DNA from: Ochlerotatus camptorhynchus
Lineage: Eukaryota > Arthropoda > Insecta > Diptera > Culicidae
NCBI RefSeq assembly: GCF_037179485.1
Contig: NW_027040879.1
Coordinates: 620,001 to 684,000 of the forward strand
Direction of reading: 5' to 3'
Length of the DNA stretch: 64,000 nt
Part shown: in pieces, positions 29,526 through 41,424 of the stretch
How the letters are laid out: each line of letters starts with the position of its first letter
How positions within the stretch are numbered: the first letter of the stretch is position 1
Program-made: the position numbers and the translations under genes
Notes under the pieces: model-generated
Database searches by the model: none
Told to the model about the DNA's origin: nothing
What the model saw: only the letters and a program-made list of their open reading frames with translations

Positions 29526-30499
29526 TTATATGCGCGTTCGTTTCGGTTTTGACTGGTTTTCGTTATAATGTGCTGGTACTCTGCCTCCCGGCCGGGGTTT
29601 GCTATGTTTTGTGTGACTGTCGCGATACATTTATTGTATTTTCTGGGTGATTTTCGAGGTGAAAAATAGTTTTGTTGCATAATTGTGCTTCTTGTATAAA
29701 AAGGATGTTTCGGTCTAGGGAGTGAAAAAAAAGGTGTTGTGGCATGTGTCGGAACATCAGAGAAGCGATTTCCTGACGTCAGCAGCAATCGGAAGAATCT
29801 CTTGGTGATTGTGTTAGATAAGCTTGAGGTTTGGGCGTTATTAAATAAGTGGTGCTAAGCACGCGGTTGCGCCTTGGGAAAATGTGATGTTTCAACAGAA
29901 GTGGATGTTTTTCATACTATTCTGCTTTACAGCAGACGAATAGGCATTCGCTTTTATTTTCAGAAGAACGCGAAGTGATTTTTGGTAGATTCACGACGCG
30001 ACATGTTCACGAAGTACAAAAAGAAAGAAAAGCGTTATCACCCAAGCAGGAACCGATAGCTAATCCATAACAAATGAATATCTTAATGTGGTATGATACC
30101 AGATTTCAGTATGCTTGTGGTATAAAACCTTGTTTTGATATTATGCAGCTATCGAAATATTTTGTAAAATATCAAATGAATACCAAAATAACAAAATGTT
30201 ATTGAATTATTGAGTTATTGAATTGGTATTAGAAGACCTTCAAAATAACAAACTATGGTATTCTGGCATCTAAAAAAGCGTCTATTCTCCGTTTGTTATT
30301 GTAATAACTAAATAACTCGTTATTCGTTATTCGAAGAACATTTTTGAGGTATTATTTTTTATATTTTACCTCTAATGTCAGCCTCACTAATACCATATTT
30401 AGGTTCCAGTAATGCTATTTTCATACCTGTATTTGGTATCAACAAGTTATGTTTACCTGCTTTGCCTCACTTGAGTATTTGGGTGAGATCTTACCTTTT

Positions 30500-30730
30500 T
30501 ACGTAGGGTAAATGCCGGCTTCGGCAATATCTCATTGCATTATCGTCAGGGGGTAAACAATGTCCTTGACAGCTCAACTTTGGCATGTGGGTACATTTTG
30601 TTTCAGGGCATCTATTGGTCAAATTTGAGTGCTCTTGGACTTTGTTTACCCTCCGACGATAACACGTTGAGGCACAGACAAACAGACATAGCACTCGCAA
30701 GATGTTCATCGAACAAACATTTATCGGTCC
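30500..30730. repeat. Small palindromic insertion
   Basis: GTTATCGTCGGAGGGTAAAC-type arms: ATTATCGTCAGGGGGTAAAC at 30539-30558 and GTTTACCCTCCGACGATAAC at 30644-30663. Non-coding; edges uncertain. Confidence 0.5.
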
Positions 30731-31061
30731 TTTTTAAAGGATCTTAGTTGGTATTACCGCCACAATGTACTAAACAGATGCCCGAACAGGAGAAAATAAC
30801 TAATGAATACCTAATTCTGATCTGATACCAAAATTTGTTATTGACCAGCATGACATAAGAGGTAAAATACCAAAGAATAATACCAAAAAAATTACCTGGA
30901 AAATACTTTGTAAATACTAAAAAATTATATTTGGATACCAAAAGAATACCTTGGTGGTATTGTTTTGGTATTCCATTATCATAATTTGGTATTGGAATGG
31001 TATTGTGGGAAATTTTTTTTGATATTATTTTTTAGAATTTTACCTCTTATGTCATGCTCAT

Positions 31062-31792
31062 TAGACTGATGCAATATTTGAAATCTTCGCTCCACAGTGC
31101 TCAAACGGTTCCAAATTAGGCCCTGCTTAACCTCCCAAAATTTAAACTAATTTAGTTAGAAACTGACTTGGCACAAACCATTTGAAGTTTATATAGGAAT
31201 TACAATGGAGAAACCATAATTTCAGTTCATATCTATCACACAATTCACCAGTTCACTCTACTTTTGAACATGATAGTTGAGCTTGTTTAAAATTTTTCTC
31301 AGCTACGACTTTGTTGAATACCACTTTTCCATCAAATGTAAGGAACACAAATTATTTATGATCAAGTCACTGATGTATTATGATTTTGCTCAATAAAATG
31401 TTCAGCAGGCAACATTGGTGCTTTGGCGCGTAGAATAGAGGACACTGCAGAAAACAGTGTTGCTTACAATACAGTTGCTTAATCTTGCCATTAGATTATT
31501 AATCTCTTAAACAATTAATAACTTTTTAATTTAACGTTTGGCTGAAAAATGATTTTGCGCAAAGTTGTAGCTGATAAAAATTCCCATAAGGATAGCAATG
31601 GAATTTGTTAACAGTGGACGACAATGAACAAAAAGTTTTGTTTTCCCATGGTAATTTCCATATAAACTTCATATGGTTTGTGCCAAGTCAGTTTCTTATC
31701 AAATGAGTTAAAACTTTCGGAGGCTAATCAGGACCCGATTTGAAACCGTTTGAACACTATTGAGCGAAAATTTCAAATTTTGCATCAGTCTA
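31062..31792. mobile_element. 731-bp hAT-type MITE
   Basis: Inverted ends of about 155 bases starting TAGACTGATGCAA (31062; mirror ending 31792), including GAAACTGACTTGGCACAAAC and GAAGTTTATATRGRAATTAC. An exact 8-bp duplication ATGCTCAT (31054-31061 and 31793-31800) flanks it, as for hAT elements. The centre is AT-rich and non-coding. Confidence 0.82.
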
Positions 31793-32094
31793 ATGCTCAT
31801 CCATACCAATTTGAAGTATCGAGATATTCGTTCCTGCTCGGGTGGTGGATATTTTTTAACGACGATGTTTTACAGTGAAAAATATTCAATGTGTTACGTC
31901 TGTTTGTCTGTGGTTGAGGTATTGCCGAAGCTGACATTTTCCCTATTTAAATTCTATTCTTATTGCTGATTTATCAAATGCTCTATATTGATGTATCATG
32001 AATATACAATTATTACAGAAACATATATACAAAAAAATACAAATAAACACATACAAAATACAAACTAGATACAAGGTTGATCAAATTTACAATC

Positions 32095-32380
32095 TAAGGT
32101 TAATATTCTTCCAAGGGGAAAATCACTCAGCACAGTGTGCAGAAAGTAGATTCGCCACAGCTTGAGCACATCTATCGGCACACCTTTGGCACAATCTCGT
32201 AGGCATTAGATTGTTAATTAAATGAAATGGGAGCACTGCTGGACAGTTGTCACAACATTACGTGCTGTTTGAATGTGTATTTCAGAAACATACTGTAATT
32301 GGATATACTGAGGAACTTAGACCAGCAATTCACTTCTCGGTTCACATTTAAAATCGAAATGTAGGCTTCCGAGGGCTACG
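32095..32380 (+). repeat. Dispersed repeat, copy 1
   Basis: Matches the segment at 55,645-55,930 in the same orientation, with shared blocks ATGGGAGCACTGCTGGACAG, ACATTACGTGCTGTTTGA and GGCACAATCTCGTAGGCAT. Not coding; family unknown. Confidence 0.7.
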
Positions 32381-33137
32381 CAAATGGAGTGTACTACAAA
32401 CCGGAATGCAACAGCAATTTGGATGGAGTGGATCATGCAGTGGTGGCGGTTTGATACGGAAATAATCAAATGGCTAATCAAGGAAATGTTATGTTTTGGC
32501 AACGGCTTAAATACGGGTTTCAAATGCTTCTCAATACGTTCGTCATACAACCTTTTTGCAGTATTTCAATCTTGAAGAGCTTCGAAAATATACCCTTCAG
32601 AACCTTCTCCAGGATGGGCTTACTAGTAAGATTCTAGTCTTAATGAGGTTTTGGTGGATGTAATAAAGGCAAATCCTTCTTGACCAGGGTTTTATGAATG
32701 TTGTTTTATAGTAGCTTTGTATTGCTTAACTTAAAATGTTACTTGGGGAGGGGGACACCCCTCACCATCCCTCTCCAAAGGGGTAGTTTGGTAAAGAGAT
32801 ATGCTAAAACCGATTTGTACCTTCTTAAAGTTTTCCTAGCTCGCTGTCTTCTCTCTATATGCAACTGTCTACTCTCTATATGAACTATAAATTCTATACT
32901 TTCATCCCCTTCTCATCTATCGTATAAAAATTACCACTTCAGTCTGTTATTTGAAATTAGCATCTTCAACTATGTAAATCGTTGACTTCACGCAGAAGTA
33001 ATACTAAACAAATAGTCAAAGGATATTTAGTTATTTTGTGGTTGGAATCGCTGGTGGAGTAATTGTTTAAAACTGACTAGAGAAAAATATGCGTGGAAGC
33101 ATCGGGAATGCGCTCCCGGGTGTAATGATTTGGTGAG
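32381..33137. other. Sequence without recognised features
   Basis: No gene, repeat boundary or RNA recognised; short frames only. Confidence 0.35.
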
Positions 33138-33139
33138 TA

Positions 33140-33476
33140 CACGGTTAGAAAAAAGTACCCAAAATTAAGTTATTTTCACTCATCTCGTCACTATAGTGCA
33201 GGAACCCAAAAGTAGGTAAAGCGGGTCAAAGTAATTTTCATTTACTTGTGTGCAGTTCGTATGGAATTTTCCACTGGCTTTTTAACCAAAAGTAAGTTAG
33301 TTGTACCCAACAGTAGGTAAATGTGATTATTCTCAACGTTGGGTTCCCATACTTTACTACCCCTGTTGGGTGGTTTTGCTCCTACGTTTTTGACAACATT
33401 AGAAGGAGAAAAGGAGACAAACTAGTCAAAAGTAGGTAAAAGTGAACTGGCCGTTGGGTACTTTTTTCTTACCGTG
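33140..33476. mobile_element. 337-bp MITE with TA duplication
   Basis: Inverted ends CACGGTTAGAAAAAAGTACC and the mirror GGTACTTTTTTCTTACCGTG (ending 33476), flanked by TA on both sides (33138-33139 and 33477-33478). The interior repeats AAAAGTAGGTAAA and TTGGGT motifs. Non-coding. Confidence 0.82.
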
Positions 33477-33879
33477 TACTTTCCAGTTGAATATTGTTAA
33501 AAGTGAATTTGTGATGATGCAAATTATGGTTTTGAAGACGCATGGCTTCAAACGTTTTGTGTATCCAAATAAAACATATTACACACTAAATACGCACAGG
33601 GCATCGTCTGCTGAACATTGCCGTGGGTATAACGTGAGAGTCACAGGTACCCGGTTCAAGCTTTAGTTGGCGGCGGTGGCTCTTCTTGACCTTCTACCCC
33701 CTGAGTAGTAAGTGTGAATAAGGGCGTCTATGTGACGTTTTGATGTACCTGTTGTGGATATCTAGGGCATCCTGTGTCTTTAACTTGTTTAGGACGTCCT
33801 GTATTGCCTCAAAAGGCATGCTATTTGAAGTACTAGTCTACACAACATAAATGGCACCATAACGAAACAGTTCTACTTG

Positions 33880-34092
33880 TCTAACGCCTCCGGCTGGGTG
33901 AGGGATAGAGGATGACACACAAAAACACACACACAACATCCAACCCTTTCAGCTCGTAATGTGGCGCCCAGGGAAGTCGAGAAATTTTCCAACCCGTAGA
34001 ATTCCTAGACCGGACCGGGAATTGAACCCAGCCACCTCCAGCATGATCTTGCTTTGTAGCTGCGCCTTTGCTGACTGAGCTAAGAGAGGCCC
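33880..34092 (-). repeat. tRNA-derived SINE, reverse strand
   Basis: On the minus strand from 34092: GGGCCTCTCTTAGCTCAGTC (A box TTAGCTCAGTCAGC) and GGGTTCAATTCCCGG (B box), 57 bases apart, then a tRNA-unrelated body running through a GT-rich stretch near 33,915-33,935. Distinct from the Feilai-like family. Borders approximate. Confidence 0.75.
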
Positions 34093-34149
34093 AATAGAAA
34101 GCTACTGCCCGAGCAAAGCTGAAAATCAAATTCATCAAATTAATTGTAA

Positions 34150-34330
34150 TGGTAAGCGTGATTGCCTAGTAAGGGAAGTAAAGCCGTTGGTCCCCGGTTC
34201 ATGAGTTGATGGATCGATAGTTATGGTCCAGGAGTGGGAGCTGCCTCCCTGGCGTTGGTAGCATTGATGCTCAGCACGGAAAACAAGATCGACGGAAAAC
34301 AAGATCGACGGAAAACAAATCAAGGAAAAA
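34150..34330 (+). repeat. Feilai-like SINE fragment with internal deletion
   Basis: Starts in the A-box region (TGGTAAGCGTGATTGCC), skips the B box and much of the body, then continues GGGAAGTAAAGCCGTTGG through AGCACGGAAAACAAGATCGA with a duplicated AACAAGATCGACGGAA unit. The same tail ends the full copy at 53.0 kb. Confidence 0.8.
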
Positions 34331-34359
34331 AAGACTGGAGCTCAAGTCACGAATTGACC

Positions 34360-34640
34360 AACACAGAAAAAAAAATTGGGATTTTAACTATCGCGTATAA
34401 TCTTCCTCCGTTTAATTTTGAGCTATGCTTGGTATAAACAGTTAAATAGTTTACAAGTTTGCATACAATATTGCGCTTAAAGTTACACGAAATATCGCAT
34501 AGATTTATGCCAAATCTAGCGTTAATTTTATGTGCACTATATCCCGCAGAAAGTTACATGCATTTTTCATACGGTGTAAAATGTGTTAATCAAAACGAAT
34601 AAACCATAATCGTTAGTTCAACGACAGATTAACTTAAATA
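34360..34640. repeat. AT-rich MITE-like segment
   Basis: Begins CACAGAAAAAAAAATTGGGA and ends near TTTTTCATACGGTGTAAAAT; resembles the repeat at 17.46-17.72 kb in its terminal style. No duplication determined. Confidence 0.35.
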
Positions 34641-34861
34641 AATGTTAAACAAGACATTAACAGCAGAACTTCAAGTTGCTTAAATTCAATTGAAATCAAA
34701 ACAAGTTTTTATTATGTTAGGAACCGCAAACTTTAATATCGTTTTGTTTTCATTTTGTTAACCGACTTTGCTCGGGTGGGCTCTGGTTAAGCGAAAACTA
34801 TTCGAAACAAAGAGGAAAGCAAATAGCATCAATGATTTCAAGAGGAGATGGAGGCACGCTG

Positions 34862-37800
34862 GGCTACAAAATGGTGAGTGACAATCTGGAAGGAGCGATA
34901 TACCTAGCTCCGGTCCTCACAAGTTCCTATCTCACGCCTCCACGAGTCATATGATCACAAAAGACTGCCAGCTGAAACATGGACACAGTTGGTTGGCGTA
35001 GCCTGGACAATGTTGTCAATCCGACAATAGCAGAGTGAGGAGGTGCGACGCGAACACTGGCGCGGTAACCATAGCACGGTGATAGATGAAATGCTTCGCC
35101 AACCCGAGCGTATGTTCACCATGGAGGTGCGGCTCAAACAGCGTCTGACTGGCATGCAGCGGCTGAATAAGAAATGCTCTTCCCCGGAAGCTACACCTAA
35201 GATGGCAGCCCCATCACGGCGGATAGGAGACCTTAGGCCAACGACCTACTGTCTATGAAACCTTTACAATTGTTACAGAAACCAACAGAGAAAGACATCG
35301 AACTGATTTAACGGCAACGACTTTTAGCGCAAAACAACGGACACGAATTGGATCATGGAATGTATTGACGTTAGCCCAGCAGGGTAAACTGGCACAACTC
35401 GCCAACGAGGCACGACGCATGCAGCTAGAAATCCTGGGACTGAGTGAAGTTCGTTGGCCAAACTTTGGAGAACACAAACTGCCGTCGGGACAGGTACTAC
35501 TATACTCTGGTATTCGAGGTGAAAACGCTCCCCGCCATCGTGGAGTTGGTCTCCTACTTAGCGTCCAGGCAAGTGCTGCGCTCATCAAGTGGGAGCCTGT
35601 TAATGAGAGGATAATCGTTGCCAGATTTAGAACACGGTTTCGTAACCTTACCATAATCCAAGGTTATGCGCCAATCGATGCTGCCGAGCTACAGGACAAA
35701 GAGAATTTTTACAGTCAACTGAATGCCGTCGTGGATAAGGTTCCAAAGGGTGACATCAAGATCTACACTGGTGACTTCAATGCGAAGATCGGCTCCGACA
35801 ACACGGACTATGAGCGTGTCATGGGACGCCATGGTCTCGGCGAAATGAGTGAGAACGGTGAGCTGTTTGCAGAATTTTGTGGCAATAACGACATGGTGAT
35901 CGGGGGCTCGCTCTTCCCCCATCGGCCAGTGCATAAAGTCACGTGGGTTTCCCGTGATGGACATACCGAAAATCAGATCGACCACATCTGCATCAGCCGA
36001 AAATGGAGACGGAGCCTTCTTGATGTCCGGAATAAACACAGCGCCGACATCGCGTCTGACCATCACCTTCTGATCGGTGAAATCCACCTACGCATGGCGC
36101 GGATACAGCGACGGGAGGGGAGACTCGGACGGCGGTTCAACACACGCCGACTTGAAGATCCAGCGGTAAAAAGGTCTTTTGTTGAAGAACTTGAGACTCG
36201 AGCTGCGGACGTTCCAGAAGGTGGCAGCGTAGAAGAGCAATGAACGGCCATCAAGAATGCCTTTATAGAAACAAGCGAGAACAACTTGGGTGAGCTGCGC
36301 ACTCAGAGGAAAGAGTGGATCACAGATGAAACCTGGCGGAAGATTGAGGAGCGTAGAGAAGCAAAAGCCGCGATAGAGCGGGCGAGAACCAGAGGAGCCT
36401 AGAACGAAGCCCGTCAACGGTTCTCGGCTCTAGAGAAGGAAGTCAAGCGCTCTTGCAGACGGGACAAGCAAGCGTGGGTGAACTCCCTGGCCGACGAAGG
36501 GGAGAAAGCCGCAAACACTGGCGATATACGCCTCCTCTACGATATCTCACGAAGCCTGAGTGGAGCAAGGATGAATCCGAGGATGCCAGTGAAGGACACG
36601 ACTGGACAATTGCTTACCGACCCCACTGACCAGCTGAAACGCTGGTTTGAGCACTTCGAACAACTTCTTCAAGTTTCGACGGCCAACCAGCCATCAACAT
36701 CTCGGCATGGCAATTCCGAGGCCCCATCACTGCAGGAGATTGAAGCAGCTATCCGAATCCAAGGGTCGATCGCATACCAGCAGAGATGCTCAAAGCTGAC
36801 CCCATGCTATCCGCACAAATTATACATCAACTATTCTGTAATATCTGGGAAACCGCGACTTTTCCGGCCGACTGGATGCAGGGCATCTTAGTGAAGGTCC
36901 CAAAGAAGGGTGATCTGACTGTGTGCGACAATTGGCGAGGCATCATATTACTGTGTATTTTTCTCAAAGTTCTGTGCAAAGTTATCCTGAATCGGATACA
37001 GGAGAAGATCGACGTGACTCTCCGACGGCAGCAGGCAGGATTCCGTGCCGGAAGATCTTGTGTGGACCATATTGTCACGCTCTGCATCATCCTGGAGCAG
37101 GTCAATGAATTCCAAGAGTCCCTTTATTTGGTATTCATTGACTACAAAAAAGCTTTCGACCGTCTCAATCACGAGAATCTGTGGGGCGCCCTGAGACGCA
37201 AGGGATTCCCGGATAAAATCGTCAACCTCATCGAAGCGCAGTATGAGGCTTTCACGTGCAGAGTTCTGCATAACGGAGCCTTCTGCGATCCTATCCGGGT
37301 AGTCGCTGGTGTGAGACAAGGATGTATACTATCACCGCTACTGTTTCTCATCGTAATCGACGAGATCATGGTAGGTGCAATTGACCGTGTACCGAACCGT
37401 GGGCTACTTTGGCAGCCTATCACCATGGAGCATCTGAACGACTTCGATTTGGCTGATGATGTTGCTCTACTAGCACAACGGCGCTCTGATATGCAGAGTA
37501 AGCTCAATGACCTAGCCGAACGCTCCTCTGCGGCGGGTCTCACCATCAACGTCAACGTCAAATCGTTGGATATCAACACGGGCAACCCTTCCAACTTTAC
37601 GGTAGCGGGGCAAGCAGTGGAGAAGGTCGAAAGTTTCCAATATCTTGGCAGCCAAATAGCGTCGGACGGTGGGACCAAGAGCGACATAGGTGCACGAATC
37701 AAGAAGGCTAGGGCTGCCTTTGCGAGTTTACGAAACGTATGGAGATCCAACCAGGTAAGTCAACGCACCAAAATCCGAATTTTCAACTCGAACGTGAAAT

Positions 37801-38250
37801 CTGTGTTGTTATACGCCAGCGAGACGTGGTGTGTATCAGCGGAGAACACTCAAAAGCTGCAGGTCTTCATCAACCGATGCCTGCGGTATATAATTCGTGC
37901 CTGGTGGCCTCACAACTGGATCTTGAATGTCGAGCTCCATCGTCGATGTCATCAGAAGCCGATAGCAACAGAAATTCGAGAGCGAAAGTGGAGGTGGGTC
38001 GGCCACACACTTCGACGGGGCGGAAACAAAATCTGCAAGCAAGCGCTCGATTGGAATCCGGCAGGACATCGCAGCAGAGGCAGACCCAGGGGCTCATGGC
38101 GGCGGAGCCTCAATAAGGAAATTAAGCAAGTCGATAGGAATCTGACCTGGGCCCAGGTCAAGGCAAAAGTGAGCAGCCGCCCAGGATGGAAGTCTTTCAC
38201 GTTGGCCTTTTGCACCGCTGGTGGTGCACAGGACCCTTAAGTAAGTAAGT
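34862..38250 (+). mobile_element. RTE-clade LINE, second family, with 14-bp target duplication
   Basis: The exact 14-mer ATGGAGGCACGCTG flanks the element at 34848-34861 and 38251-38264. The 3' end is a short TAAG run (about 38,237-38,250), the tail style of RTE elements. It carries a ~450-base leader and one damaged endonuclease-RT ORF. The leader shares ~150 bases with 2360-2510 upstream of the other RTE family. Because both ends are known, this is a full-length or nearly full-length insertion of 3389 bases. Confidence 0.92.
35330..38240 (+). pseudogene. RTE endonuclease-reverse transcriptase, broken
   Basis: Endonuclease (35,338-36,080): IGSWNVLTLAQQGKLAQL, LEILGLSEVRWPNFGEHKLP, YTGDFNAKIGSDN, WVSRDGHTENQIDHICISR and the catalytic SDHHLL. 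A TGA at 36241-36243 and a TAG at 36400-36402 interrupt the linker, and a frameshift lies near 36,770-36,790. RT (36,786-37,700): FPADWMQGILVKVPKKGDL, QQAGFRAGRSCVDHI, FIDYKKAFDRLNHENLW, GVRQGCILSPLLF, catalytic DLADDVALLAQRR (LADD instead of the usual FADD), ESFQYLGSQI. The C-terminus (WRWVGHTLRRGGNKICKQAL, GRPRGSWRRSL) is the RTE tail, ending at TAA 38238-38240. Not translatable as one protein. Confidence 0.88.
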
Positions 38251-38264
38251 ATGGAGGCACGCTG

Positions 38265-41033
38265 CCATTAAGCTATCAGAGGATACTGTACGATATAAGT
38301 CTACTTTACTAAAATAAACAATCGGTTTTATTACATTAAGTGTAGATTTTTTTCCCGATATTATCTTAGTGGCCGAAATTTTACGTGGACAGGCTTTAAG
38401 TGTTAAGCATCGTCCAACTTTTCACTATCAGTTTGCAGGTATTTCTGCCCGCGAACGTATAACTTGTTGCAGTTGTAAAGCCGTCACTTTGTTGTAATAA
38501 TAACAAAATTACTCAGTGGTTACCCTTCCAAAAAAAATACCAAATTGGATAACCACAAATTGCGTTTAATTTTTTTTTTACCTTCCATCGTCATGAACGT
38601 ACGGTATGTGCCTCACGTAAATATATTCGAATCCGCCCGATGTACCCACTTGGAATGAGCACTGTCAATGGGTACCTGAGCGTATTTTGAGTATGAGGGT
38701 TAAGTGAGACAGCGGATTCTTGTTTCCGGGCTGAATTTCGATTGCTCAGCTGGAATATATTCACAAACTGGTTCGGTCTAATTTGGAGGCTTCTGAAGTA
38801 TTCCGATCAATTTAATCGCAAAGCTCCCAGTCGTGATGCTCGATGATTCCGCTCAAAATCGTTGGCGGTGATGTTAGCCGCCGCCATCGATATGCACGGG
38901 ACATGGCACACAGAGGTGAAATATAAAACTAGGAGGATGCTGTGGTTTGTGTGTTCTCTTTTCATGCGAATTGCTTGTGAGTTGGTGGTAGCTGAGGACA
39001 AAAAAAGGTCATCACAGTTCGCTCACGTTCACCGTTCGAAAATGCAATTGGCGTGCAATTTACGAGCTTCCGTGCGAGTTTTGACCCACGATTTTTTCGA
39101 TCACATATCACAGCGTTAAAAATAAACATGATAGGGTACAGCGCTACTTCGTCACTATCGCCCATTTCCGTTCCATCAAGCAGAAAACATCAATAATATC
39201 AATGATTTCTCCATGCCCGCATCAATAATACGTTTCCTCCGATACGTTAGTTCAAAAGCCACAAAACAAAGCCTGTAGCACATTGAACGAATATTTTCAC
39301 TCATTGTCCTCTAAAACAAAAGAACCGCTTAAGCCTAGTGCATCATTTTTTTTTGCTTTGCCTGCATCCGTAGGACGAATAAATGGCGTTTCAATGGGTT
39401 AGGACGGAACTTAAACTCGTAGGACGAATTTGGAATCAAGAACCAGTGTTAGCTTTTTAACAATATTTCAACAATTTGTGACTCTTTATCAATTGCAACG
39501 ATACTTTTGGAAAGGTAAATTAATTTGGAAGCCATCTATAGTAGAATCATTCAATTTTTATAGGTCATATGCATTTGAAAAAGAGAGGAGTGAGTGAAGA
39601 TTCTCATTTTTTTATATATATATAATGCTTTTATTTTTCCAGGCTCATATCAAGTGAAGATGCTCAGTTTTCATAGTTTTTGTTCGCTGTTGATTAGAGC
39701 TGAGACTTCAACTATCCGGATACTTCAGTTTTTTTTCTTCAATAAAATGACTTTCAGACAAATGGAATATCAATTAATTGGTATTCAGTATACAGAATAT
39801 CATGCTTTCTAGTGTCCAATATTGTCGACCCCCTCCTTTCACGCAAAAATTAACATTTTGCCTACGAGATTTTTCAGTGAACTGAAAGGATAAGAAACGA
39901 TCCGCTATGTTTTATGAAATTCGACATTTGCTATAGAAGTGAACAGTTGCAGAGTCGTCGTCAATGCGAATGGTTTCACCAATATTTAAACAAAGTTCAA
40001 ATAAAGTCCGTAGGCCATAGTTAAGAGCAAGCATCAAAATCAATCAAGTGTGAAAAGTGTGATATTGATTTATTAGACTAGGATGTTACAAAATGGTAAG
40101 CCCTTCAAACTTTAAAAATTATCAGGTTTTTTGATGCCTTCAAATAATTGTTTTGAGTGTTACTTTTTTCGTAGATTTTCAATATATTTAACATATTCTG
40201 CAAAGTTGTTTGCCGTACAAAAATACATACTTTTGCTGAACATTTTAACATGCTATCTCTTAAAATTAAAATTAGACATTTGCAGGAGTTTTTTAGTTAT
40301 TAAAAAACACCTAAAAGATCGCGTGCTGCCACATGTTTTTTATAATTTTTCGGCAGTAAAATAAGTATAGATTCAGAATCCTTCCTAGAATTTTGCGCCA
40401 ATTTGCGCCGGAAATATTTATTTGAGAAGCAAATACCCCTAAAAATATCGATTATTTAAGAATAACTTTTTTGTTTCAAGAGATAATTAGTTACAATGTT
40501 GAGCAAAAGCATGTGTTTAAACATGCAAAATATAATTGTAAAAGCAACAAAAAATGTAGGATGCCTAGAAAATCAGTTATACTAAAAAAACATGATTTAA
40601 AGGGGCCTTTCTCGAAAAATTAAACATAACTCGCAATTTATAAAAGCTAGAAATTTTGGGTGTTCAGCAAAGTTGCTTAAAATAACATTTTCTAGAACTT
40701 TATTCAACACGTTAAGTCTCTATCTTAATCAGATAAAAATATTTTTTTAATCTCACTTTTAGGTAGATTAATCAGCAAACCTTGATGTAGACGGATTGCG
40801 GATGAAGCGGATTAACATATGCAAAACATTTTAAAACAAACTATACCCCTAAAATCAATGTTTGAGAAGCTATTAAAAAAGCGCACGAAAACGGCAAAAA
40901 GCAACACTGTGGTGTCTGATCTATTTTGGACAAATTATTTTTATCTAGATCAAACACTCCTATGGTTTTGACAGTTCGGATCACTGCTTATTTAAATCGG
41001 TCGTTTACGATTTTCGGACATAAGTTAGAATTA
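38265..41033. other. About 2.8 kb AT-rich region without genes
   Basis: Only short frames. Contains poly-T/poly-A runs, an AT run near 39,612-39,624, and the dispersed repeat mirrored at 28.85 kb (39,130-39,180). No coding domains recognised. Confidence 0.4.
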
Positions 41034-41038
41034 AGTGT

Positions 41039-41424
41039 TGTAAGAATCGTCCTGGTCGTTGAAGGCCGGGTGTTTTCTCACCTGTCGAGAGAAGTTCGTG
41101 TCCAGGCTATTTGTTGGGGAAGGAATTTCAGTTTATTCGCCAGGGGTTCCCTCAGCAAAAGACGGTACGAACTGACCTCTTTTTTGGACAATCATTTCAA
41201 CGAGATTAACTATTTTTTTATTTTATTGAGGAAAACTTCTTACAAACTTGGAGACAAGTCAACTAACTTTTTCACTCTGAACAAATTTTTCACTCTTTTT
41301 TCACACCCGCTTGCTTCGATGGTTATTTTGTTGCTATGGTTACGCTCAGGGGTGGCCTGACGGTTGGCGGCGCGACGACTGCGATACCCGAGTAGAAAAG
41401 TTCGAACTGGCAGTGTTAGCAACA
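41039..41424 (-). repeat. BEL/Pao 3' LTR
   Basis: On the element's strand it reads TGTTGCTAACACTGCC ... CTTACA, with TG/CA ends. 386 bases, paired with the LTR at 46891. Confidence 0.95.

Larger units (their letters stand above)
30039..31844. mobile_element. Composite MITE with nested insertions
   Basis: Outer inverted ends CACCCAAGCAGGAAC (30039) and GTTCCTGCTCGGGTG (ending 31844). The body is AT-rich with repeated AATACCAAA, GGTATT and TTTTACCTCTAATGTC-like units in both orientations (30,345-30,385, 30,845-30,870, 31,020-31,060). It holds at least two insertions: a small palindrome at about 30,500-30,730 and a hAT-type MITE at 31062-31792. No target duplication seen for the outer element. 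Confidence 0.55.
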
